From Membranipora membranacea (taxonomy: Eukaryota; Bryozoa; Gymnolaemata; Cheilostomatida; Membraniporidae): a stretch of 64,000 bases of DNA. Positions 45,791 to 57,700 of the stretch are shown in pieces. Where the stretch lies: assembly GCA_914767715.1 (NCBI GenBank), contig OU612065.1, forward strand, positions 2,110,001 to 2,174,000, given 5' to 3'. Numbering within the stretch: the stretch's first letter is position 1; each line of letters starts with the position of its first letter. The notes below the pieces were generated by a model. That model saw nothing but the letters and a program-made list of their open reading frames with translations. It searched no databases and had not been told where the DNA came from. Both the position numbers and the translations under genes were made by a program.

Positions 45791-48700
45791 ATGGAGCACC
45801 ATTGGGGTTCCATGATCAACGTTAACCATGGGTAAGTGTCTCATTCATGTGTTACTCTTAGCTCATTACCAATATAGTATATATTTCACACATGTTTAAT
45901 GGACATTGAATAATTGACCCAAACCAGAAGTTGTGTACGCTGAGCCGAAGACATTCTACAGGTAGAAAAAAACAACACGGCTCTCATATAAATCCATTTG
46001 CAGGAAGGCGCTGTGAGGCCAACCTTCAGTAAAATCCTTCAGCTATATCTATTATGTTTAAGAGCTTTACTTTCTCAAGTTTCAGCCCAGAATCTCACAT
46101 AACCTTATTGTGTATGTTCGACTTATTTGACGAATATCTGCTCAGCACCCATATTATGTGATTATCCCAAGTCTAGTCATTATCATTCTCACATGCTGCT
46201 CATTGTAATCCATTTTTTGCTGCAAACTGCTAGAATATATACCCGATTATGTAAACAAGGTTTTTAGAAGGTTACTTTTTCAGATCAATGATCATGGGAG
46301 ATTGTTAGATAACTCTTTTTATCAGGTGCTTTGCATATCTGTGTCTTCTCTTGTGTGAATATGTAAATTCAGAGGGGATTGGCACAAGTCGATGTAAAAT
46401 TTCTGAGTTCGACCTGTTCTCCGCTTTTCATCGCAGAGTTTAATCCAAGAGTTACATTCTTTGTGATTGTAATCTGTCAGGTTCACGTTGCTAGGCATTT
46501 ATGTGGTTAAAATGACACCACTCTCATCCATGAGGCATAGCAATAACATGTTCAGTCTGGTTATTGCTTCTTTTCACTTGTCATGTAGCCATACGCTTAT
46601 TGGACAGTGAAAGTGCTCATCTGTACAGTAGTTGTATCACCAGTAGCCTTGTGGTGATGGTAAACTGAACTAAAGCAAAACTTCTCGGGTGAATTATGAA
46701 AAAGGCTAGGAAAATTGGTAATTTGAGAAGGGCAATGTCTACAGTTGAGCCAAGTAACAGGCGTTATGAAAAATCTCCGATGTACAAGGCAGAACGATCT
46801 GTATCTATGAGCGCAACGTCTGGAGCTGGTGAATTCAACCACCTCATCAGGTTTGGCTTCTTTACTCGTTCTTTTGGTGATGACATGTAAAACTTGATCA
46901 GTAGCTTGTTTTTTCCATAGAACTGTTTCACGAACTGTCCCATGATGATTTCACAGTGAAAGGATATATATCCTTACTCTGTGATGATTTGTCATTGCTT
47001 TATTATTCCTCGCAAGGCTATATTGCATGTGTCATCTCTTGGTCTGTTATATGATTTAGCCCCGTTTTACTTGTGTCCTTGGATTTTACCTGGTGGTCGC
47101 CTAGCAGGTAATAGGTTTTTGAGGCGTGTGTGAGTTCAGTATCTTCACAAACGCTGACATCTAGCTATTGCTTGATTCAGATTGATCATTTCACTGCTTT
47201 CAAATAAAAACCTTAGCATCCCGAACATGTCAGTCATACCTGTGACAAGAAGACGGTCATGGAAAACTATTTACTTTACCTGAGTTTTTATAATGCTATA
47301 CCTACTGTTCTTGGATTAGACACAATTGGTTAAGCATAGACTCGAAACGCAGTGGGCACCATTAAATTGTGTGCTAGGGCCAGAACGATGTTTTTGATTT
47401 GAGGCACTGGACTGCTGCCATTGGGCACCATTAATTTCATATCAATGCAATGTGCAGCCTCGCCCTACCATTTGTAGCGAAATCATAACCACCTTCATGA
47501 CCTCTAGACAACCACCGAACAAGGTAAAATTGCGGCTAGTGTAACTACAGGTCCCTGGTGAAACATAATGAGAACGAATGATAAGCCTGAAGCTGGCTCA
47601 GCTCAACATCGGTGAGCGATCTGTCCAGGATATGACATGCCCTGAAAGTTACATGCTGATTGCAGAATAATAAGTATAGGGTGTTTCATAATCATGATAA
47701 TCATTGCATCCCGTGTGGATTACACACTCTAGCCTCTCTACATGTGTCATAGTTATAGATATTTTTGGCCCATGCGCATTGGCCTTGTCCATGGTATCAT
47801 TCTTTTATATTTTCACAGCTGCCACAGGGTCTGATTGGTTGATCAGCAAGCAAAGTTTGTTGATTGGCTTGTTGATTACTATTGCTAAAAGATAACGATT
47901 GTTGAGTATAATTATAGTCTATCATCGAGCAGTCTCACACATGGTATTGTCATCAGTGTTTCAATATTGTAATTCACGTCACTAATCTACTACCAGTAAG
48001 CTTCCTCAGTCAACACTAAACAACAAACAAATGAGTCATTGAGATCCTGTTGAGATAGCGGGTTACTTGCTGGATGATGCATGTTAATAGGGAATCCACA
48101 TCTGCTACTGTAGCACCCATGTATACAACTAAAGCTGTCACTCCGCTCGCCAGGACAAGGTTTGTCGCGCATCACAACATTAATATTACGTATTTGGCGC
48201 TATATAGGCGATTGAAAGTTGCTCTCCAAAAGCACCCAGCAATTATCTTCTCAGCAGGGTTTTGTCTGGGGCATACTGCCCTGCCAGTCTTCATATTTGT
48301 TTCCAGGTGTTTTATTGGGCACAGATTGATTTGTTCGTGAGGTAGTTTGACTGGTCCTTTACCAAGAATTTGGTTGCATTGCATTGATTCAGGTTGTATA
48401 TATTGGATGGTTTGTGACTTTATCAGTTTATGTTTGAAACATCACATTTGTCTTCAAGACTCAGAAAATATCATGCCATATACTTTTTTTGACCCGTGAA
48501 ATGATTTTGTGAGCTCCGGGACAGACTGACATCGCAGTTGTTGAGTGTAATTTTCACTTACACATCTGCTGCTGTACACTGACAGCAATGAACTCCCTCA
48601 TTGCTGACAGGCTATGTTTGCGTTATATTAGATATCTGTTTATGTATGTGTCAATGTAATCAGAGCTGTGATATACCCACAAGTATGTCAATTGTAGTGA

Positions 48701-51700
48701 TAATAGCTGTGAGACAAACTTATTATGATGGATATTGATGATGATGTACTGCTTGCTGGCTCATGATCCAATCCATCAACCTACAAATTATTCGGTCTTC
48801 AGGACTGTCACTCATTTTTGAAGGATGAGATTTTAGATGATGTTTAAAGGTATAAAGATGGTAATAATCTGGTTACAGTTGGTTGCATGGTATACATTTG
48901 TGGATGAGAGCAATAAAAAATTTACCCAATAGCATTTACAGCCTGTAGCTGACTTTTGATAAGGACAGAGATACCTTGATGATAGACTGTATGTTAATTG
49001 GTTTTCAGGGCTATCATTATATCCACAATGGTTTTTGTGGTAGTGATCAGATTATGATCCATCCATCCAGTCATCCTTTCATTATCACAATATTGATGAT
49101 ATTTGGCAGGCCAAGACTTAGCCCTGTCAGTCTGTATGTACTGATACTGATGCCTGTCAGACTGAGCTGATAACAGTAATATATGTATATCTGTGTATAC
49201 TTGTGACAGGTCAGATAAAATGTCTGAGTTTGGGAGAGGCAGCGCAAGTTCTGGATCGAGCTCAAACCTATACAGAAGTCAGTCTATGGCATCCCTGGCT
49301 GGCGACAAAATGGTTCTGGGTGAAGGCTTCAGGGGATCATATACACTCATGAGGCCACAGAAAGCAGCAGCTATGAAAGAACTTGGATTAAACGCTAAAG
49401 CACTTTCAAGGATACCTAAAACTCCTCGGCCTTTGAGAGCTCTTGATGTGTTCGACGCTGTCATCAAAGGACTAAGGTACTTGACAATGTTTATGATATG
49501 TTTATGTGCACTATACTGCGCATTGCTACAGGTACCTAGAGTATCTGCGCAAACAGCTCAGGTCTTTTGACATTTACTCATGGTCGAGTATAGCTGTCTG
49601 GTTATATTGTTGATGACTACGTCACATAAAATGTGATCACATCCGTACAGAGTTTGGATATCCTTACTCTGTAACGGTATTGCCTAGCTCATTCTTTTAC
49701 AATGATGACAAAGAACCTGCTGTGACATGGCAGGTTGTCTGGGAAACAGCAAACCTGTAGGACCATGTAGGACTAACCCACTTAGAGTGATATTTGGCTT
49801 AAAAGCAACGATATGGCTTAAACATAATATATATTTGTGTAATGTTATGTGTCTTGGTTGGCGCTGACTTAAAAGTCATATTGCATCAGGGTCCACTTTT
49901 CATTCTCCCTTTCATTATCCCAGCAGTTGAGCAATCCAAGAAGCCATGTCTGCTTTTGATCATTATCATAATAAACTGCTGAGCATATGGCTCCAATAAG
50001 TTGTTATGACTAAAGGGTTTTTGCCTCTATACAAACTTCCTTGATATTGTGTTAACAATATACCCAGTAATCATGCTGCTGCTGCTGCTGCTGCTGCTCA
50101 GCACTTATAGCTGGTTACTCATACACACACTGACTACTCGTACAAAGAAATCCCTTTTATTCAGCTCAGTTACATTGTGTTATGCTCAACTTTTTTTCAG
50201 TAATTCCCTTTTATTAATTGGATTGAATGAAAACCACAAGTGATAAAGCTTTTACTGAGCTACACTCCCTTATTCACAATAGTAATAATTAAGCCTAATG
50301 AGCCCAGAATAACTCTTCCTTCCCACATATCCCAATAAATGCACCCACAATGGGTGTCTACCCAACAGTGCTCTGCTGACAGCGCAACATTGGCCACTGT
50401 CTGACTAATGCTTATTCGCTACTTATTTATTGAGATGTCTCATTTATTCCAATAATTATTACAGGGAACATGTAAAGAACACAGACTCTGATTATGTCAA
50501 GTCTGAAGATGACTATAGAATAAAATCAACAGCGTCTAACGCTCACAGGGTTAGTATGTGAATAATAGCCAGCAGTAAGGGGTCTCTGTGGTTGTTGTAT
50601 TACCCCATAGCCATGAACATAGCATGTAACTGCCACTCATGATACGCCGAATAGAATAGGTTGAGTCGATAACTGATTATTTTGGCCGCTTTATTATTGA
50701 GAGAACAGAGAAGATCTGTTGAATCCATTTTGCTACAATTTTGTAAACACTAATATAAGATGCTGTTGTTTATTGATATTGTGGTGGAATGTGCAAAAAC
50801 TCTATTATCAGTCAGTCTATCTAAACATGTGCTGACTTTACATGACTGACAGACTCTGAGATGTCTGCACTGCAGCAGGTACTCAACTATTTGACTGTAT
50901 CATATTCGACTATAACCTATTTCTGAAGTCTGATCATGACAGACTCAATTATCATCAATTTAGATGCCATGGTATGAGTTGTAGTGTAAGTTTACTCTGT
51001 GACAATGGGGAGACATAATCATGTACATCCTCGTTCCTAGATTGTCTCAATATGCATAGCATGATATGTAATAACACACCTCTTTTGTTGTAGGTTAAGG
51101 CTATCGAAAGACATAAAAAGAAATTGGAATACCTCTTGTCCAAGGTAGAGTGCAATAAACATAATATCCTGTGTCTCTTTTGTCATGTCTGCTGTCCGAT
51201 GTTATAAAGCAGATGCTAGGAGTGTGATGTGTCATGCCATCATGTCTAGCTTAGAGTCATCGCTGTCATTTGAATAGAAACTTTACTGAAGATGAATTGA
51301 CAGAGAAGTTAGATGTATTTACCTATTTTTTTTCTACCGGCAGGGCCTCATCATAGTTTTTTTGTTATCTATACTAGCATCGGTTATCATTTCAAGGCTT
51401 ATAATAATGTAATCAACGCCTCACTGGTTCTCCATCGTGTAATCCGATGCTTATAATTGCCTGCTTATTTCAGTAGTTTTAAATGTCAAAAAGAGGTGAG
51501 TTTGCAGCACTGCTGCACAGTGACGTGTATGGTGACATGTATAGTTGATATTTATTGATAATCTCGGTCATTTAGTTTTATACCCCTGATCTCATATAAC
51601 TTACTTGTTTTCAGATTGAAGAGCTTCATGATCATTATCAGGTGCAATATCACATGAGAGAAGGTATGTATAACATAGTGTAGGTGTGCCCTCGATCCAA

Positions 51701-54700
51701 CTAGTCACTTACGCTTCAATAACTCTTTGTTCGGAGTTAAAAAATATTGTCCATTCTCATGCCTAGGGCTAGTAATAGACAAACTCTCATGACTAATTAT
51801 CCCTTACTGCTCAGCCTTTCAGCCATACATTCCACAGCAGCCGGCTATCATGTAAATCCTCGCCCTGAGCAACTCATTCACCTCCTTTAATGAAGATAAA
51901 TTGATAACTTATTCCCATGATATGACATGATAAGAAACTGAGAGTATTGTGTTATATTATCGACTTGACTATAATTTCTATTTTTAGGTACAAAGTCTTT
52001 GTCAAAGGCATATGAAGCTTCATCAGGGCAGCATAGAAAAAACTCTCTAACCAATGTACATTATGGCTTCAAAGAATGTTCCAAGGTTTGTAAGCATGAC
52101 ATCAGCACAGTATTATTTCAGGGTTTTTTTTGTAGGCAAATATGGATTTGCATGATGAAGAAATAAGCCACAAAATACAATATACAATATATTACTGACA
52201 TTTAGCTAAGAATTGATGTTCCCTTGGGTGATGTGTGTTATGTATCTATCATTGTGACAATCTAACTAAGTCAATGGCTTACTATGATAACAGATAATTG
52301 AGTAATGAGAACTACTTGGCAAATTCCCTTGGTTACAAAAAGAAAGTGTTGATTGATGCATATTACTGAGTTAATTTCACCCTTCCTTGTTGGGCCATGA
52401 TTGACAACTAGTAAGGTCTGTTATCGATGGTGGAGGCTGATAGCAGCTGCTGAGACTAGAGCCATGAAGGCTGCTGCCGGGCAGTGACAGAATGTCACAG
52501 AGCAGTCATCTACAGCTTCTTATGCAAATATCAACTTATGTTCTGACTAAATGGTATTATGTGGAATTTATACCATAGCAACAGATTTATCTAACAGGGA
52601 TTATCACAAAGTTTCCATACTTCACTAATGAATATGCACTGAAACCCTGTACTGAATTCATGGACCGGATTTGGTCGGATCCAACCAAGCTGTCATTTAG
52701 AGTCAGAATATCAAATTTTACTGATCACTTTTTTTACTTTTGTAGACAATGTGTGCTATAGAGGCTCAACTCGAGAGCATGCTTGGACAATTTCATTGTG
52801 AGATGAAAGGTGAGACCATATTATTTGCTGCTATTCAGTTTTAACTGACTGCAAATTAGGGTTTGAATATGTAAAAACTACTCAGTGGATCGGATATGAG
52901 TATTTATCTTTATGAATGAACCTCTTCCAGACATGGCGGGCGTTCTGCCCGCTGTACACTTTGTAACAGTACAGGAGTAAAACTTAAACGTTTTAATCTG
53001 AAGTGTCATCAGTTATTTTTGAGCGACAAATTTCTTTCAGAAATCCTTTCTTGCAAGACTTTCTTCTGCCAAGAAGCTTTACCCTGGTGTTGCTAGGTGT
53101 GCGGCTTGCTAATGGAATTTATGATGGCAAACTTAGTTTAATGATAGGGTTGACTCATGCAGACATAATTTACCATGATCTCCTTATGTTGTTTCAATGG
53201 ATTGCCAAGTACCCATCATCGTTGTTGATGGATTCCATAGCAATTATACGCTTCATCTAAATTTCAATATTTCCATCTGTTCATTCAACAGGTGCAGCCT
53301 AAACAAAGGATGGCTATGTCCCTGAATTTGACTATCAGGAGTTTTTTGTGCAAATGACAAATCACTTCATCATGGGCTTACTTGCTTACAAAGAATTTTT
53401 TTATTATTGGGCTTGTCCTACGTAAACCATGACCAAAGAAGTATGAGAAAGCTGTAGTACCCTTTCAATCTGATCACAAGAGCCAAGTTTTCAAGAGTCA
53501 TTGAGTCGTGCAACTATATAATATTGTTTGATAGAAGTCTTGTCACACGGCCATAATGAAACCAGAAAGAATGACCGTTTGACGAGGTTACAATCAACAT
53601 TTTTAAGATATCTTTTCCTGCTTTATGGTTGCATAATGTGTTCTCTCCATTTCAGGTATCATGGGATTTGCCAGAGTGATGCCAGGAGATACATTTGAAG
53701 TCAGTATAAGACATGGGAATCAGAAATGGAAGTCTAAAGGTTACGTGTCCAAAGATAATGAGCAGAAATGGGACCAGGATAAAAGGGCACTCAATGTACA
53801 GATATGTAGCACACTGACAGTGAAGGTAAGCACTCTACCTACCTACTCTACCTGTCATTGTTAAGTTGTGGAGCGTTTTTTTTTCTAATACAGATATCAA
53901 ATCTCATTCTCCTTGAGCAAGCTTATAGCCATATTACTTTGAAAGTTGTTTATTGCAGGTTTTTGAAAGCAAAAGATTATCGAAGTCGAGCTTAGGAGAG
54001 AAACATTGTGATATATTGGGCTTATTTGCATCCAATCCGCAGATTCTTACAGTAAACGTCAATGATATTGGCACTATCAAACTCAACATTCTTGTGCAAT
54101 GGATGTGAGTACATTTTTATTAACTCTTAATTTGATAATGCCTATAAACCCTATACACCTCAAGCAAGCTTTTGTAGAGGTCCACAAAAGTCTCCGGGAT
54201 CCTGACGATTATAGACTCTAGGAGTGTCGTTTACATACTTGTACCTAATATCAGAGTTTAATTTTGTGTTGAGTGAATAAGACTTGCACATTTACCTGTA
54301 AGTCCTTTATGTTATACATGTTTGATGCACTGACCACCCTCAATTTTGTCTCTGTTTTGCATATGTCATATGGATCGTTCCAACATACTGCTCCGGGACA
54401 GATAATCAACCTTTCATGGCAACTAACGCGAGCATATCCATCGTCCTGCTCATATCCATCACCCTGCTCATATCCATCGCCCTGCTCATATCCATCGCCC
54501 TGCTCATATCCATCTCCCGGCTCATATCCATCGCCCTGCTCATATCCATCGCCCTGCTCATATCCATCGCCCTGCTCATATCCATCGCCCTGCTCATATC
54601 CATCGCCCTGCTCTGTTTCTAATTTTGATTAATGTGGAGGTGGTGTGATAGATTGACTATTAAATCAGTTTTGAAGCTTAAAATATTGTGGTAGCTATTA

Positions 54701-57700
54701 TCTTTTTTCAATTAACTCACTTGATGGTTTTTTCCAGTGATTAGTTTTGTAACTTGCTTCTGTTTTCAGGCCGCTATCAAATTTCACAGACAAAATGAAG
54801 TATTACGAACCGCCACCGAGAGATTCGCTGACACCTCGTCCGTTATCAGTTATCGTTCCCATGGTGAGTTACATGTGCTAAAAGCTGCAGCAGTCTAACC
54901 TGCTGGCCTGTATTATTTGTGTACAAACTGAACTTTGGCATCGGCTGTATGAACAACAGTAAGCATGTCAAACTTGGTTCAGTGGGAATTAAGATGGCAG
55001 ATCAAACATTGCCATAGATTTACTCTTAGGATGATGATTGCCTTTGCTGTCAGGGTGTATGATGGTACACAGGGATAAATAAACATTGTTTCAATGCATC
55101 TATATTGTACGGAGACCAAACAGAAATATATATGATGCCCTACCTGTTGGTTGGTCTACTTCCCCGAAAAGTAGAACCCTCCAAGTGTATTAGACAAACA
55201 CTCTACTGTGTTATCAAATCTACTCATGAGAGATTCTTGAAGATAAAGAGATGTTAGATAGGGTTTTTAGAATAAGTTTGTAACTTAGATTTAGGAAGCC
55301 TTGTTGTTTTTTTATTCCTATGATTTTGCCAGATGTAACTGGTAATGAGCCTGCAGAAGTATAGTATACCTATCAATCTGCCACCTCATCGTTATAGTAT
55401 TAATGAAGTGTTATGTTGTAGGAATCGGACTCGCCTATTTCCACGTTACCCCGTCCTTCAGCTAAGAGCACAACACCTATCCCAGCGAGCCCTGAAGTCA
55501 TGACCAATATGAATCAGAGGCCTGATTTGATCTGTGATATGGTAGATGATTCGCCCAAAGGAAGTAATGTACGATCTCTGGCTGAGGCTATTGAAGAAGA
55601 GGTATGAGAATCACTCTTACGCTCACAGTGTTTTGGGCCAATTAAAGAATACCCATTGACTTACTTATCTACACCATAATGACCTGCTGAGTCTCTGAAC
55701 TATAATTACTTGCTGACAATGCTTTTAGGCCCAGGGAACATGGGCCATTCATAGCCATAGCCAATACACCAAATGTCGGCAATGACATTGGTGTATTGAA
55801 TACTAAAAGATTTTGTATTGTCTGTCACAGGATGAGCATGATGGCTATGAATGGCCTGATTGTTTGGAGAGAGCTGTTCAGAAGCTGAGGACAGCACTAC
55901 AAGAGTATCAGCAGCATAGCAGTACTGTACGATCATTATATGATCTGATAATAGAATTGGATGGCATACTAGCTGTGAGTATTGTACATGTCCCTCAGTT
56001 ATCTTATAACTCATTGATCTCTATCCTCTACTTAAGGCTCTTCCTAGCACTTAGGATCGTGGTTTTATTATATTTGACGGCCTGTTATCTTTATAACTGT
56101 AACAAGTTCCATCTTATGAATCACCTCCTTCAGTCACTGTTAGGTAATCACGTCTAATGTACGCCGAAGCTACCAGTTATTTTAGTGTCACCTCAGCCTT
56201 CATATAATACACCAATATTACTTGTCTAACAGTACGCTGGTCACACTTGACAACGTATTAGACAGTGGGAAGTTCCACGAATTCAATTTTCTGAACTTTT
56301 TAAATTCTAAGGCATCAGAGAGAGGCCAGACCAGTCTACCCAGAGATTTATCAGAACCGACTCACCTACACAGCGCAAACTATTCCACTGATACTGACAG
56401 TTCTCACATATCTGAGTTGACAGCCACCGATGAGCACATAGACTCTGCCTTTGACTTCCTAAACCATTCAAGCATCAATATGGCTATCGAGTCAGCGTTT
56501 GATTTCCTGAACTGTGAGGATTGTGACAGTGACAGCGATTCGGAGACCGATCAGGAAGTCAGGTAAGCCTCACTGCTCTCATTCACTTCCCTGTTCGGGG
56601 TACATTAGCCTAGCTGAAGTTAGCATTGTATATGAAAAACCTGTTACTACTGGCAGAAATGAAAAAATAATTGTCCAAATTGTTTTCAGGCAAGAGGTCA
56701 TTGTTGGATAAAAAAAACCCCAACTTATTACATGTACATCCGGCTTATACTCAGCTAAATATATCACACCCTTCTCGCCTGTCATGGCCTGTCATGAGCA
56801 CCATTATAATATGTGTAATTCTAGTGCCAGCTAATCAGGTCTGACATAATCTGATTGATGACCAAATTATTTTGACTGCTTTACAACTGATTATATCTTG
56901 TCACGATGCTGAGGGATATTTTTGTTGGTCACTCCTATGTCATTTGTTGCCTTAGATGCTCTATTTCCACTGTTTAATTTGCTCTTCTTTTGACCATTTT
57001 TCTTCAATCTGGAGCATGTTAGTCATGTACTGTCTGTTTTAGGATGAGCAATGTCTTGTTGCTTAGATATAATATTTCCAAAAATGCTATTAATATGTGA
57101 CAGGCTGAAGCCCGACAACTTCATCCTGTTGATATAACTGCTCTTAATGTCACCCAGCCAGAAACAGATTAAGGCACTCTCTAATTTATCTTATTCAAAC
57201 TTTGAGTCAATATTAAGTTGCTTTTATAATTTGCAGTACGAGTAGTGATGACACTCTAGATATGACAGCCAGTGGAGGGGTTACAGCTGATATGGCAGCT
57301 CTGAGCCCCACATCGACAGCGCGATCAATCGCTGACTCTGGTATAGAATCCCTACTGATCACACAGAGAAGTTCTCGTCGATGTATCACTCCTACTATAT
57401 ACGGTACAGGCAATGATGAGTTAGACCATGTGATTATACAGCACTGTGCCCTGTCTGAGGTCTTATTAGAGGTGAGTTTAGTATACCGCTGTATAACACA
57501 GAGTAGAGGAATAACACAGCAGATCAGAGGCGTGGCGTAGGATTAATATATTAATGTCCATATGGATAGCTGTGGTTCATTTCAATTAGATGGATTAGTT
57601 GTCTTGTTTTTAGTTCTGTTCACCTATAATCTCCCTTGCATCAGTCTAATCCTGGTTTGATGGTGACGGTGATTGAGGTCCTACCCATACCATGCTTGAC

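Noticed and set aside
47353-47434. Direct repeat tgggcaccattaa, two copies 69 bp apart
   Set aside because: The interval is not palindromic and has no transposon ends; not part of the bracketed-hairpin class.
54273-54632. Reading frames of SYPSPC, MDMSRA and ISIALL hexapeptide repeats
   Set aside because: Product of the 18-bp intronic minisatellite; RIPOR splice sites skip it.
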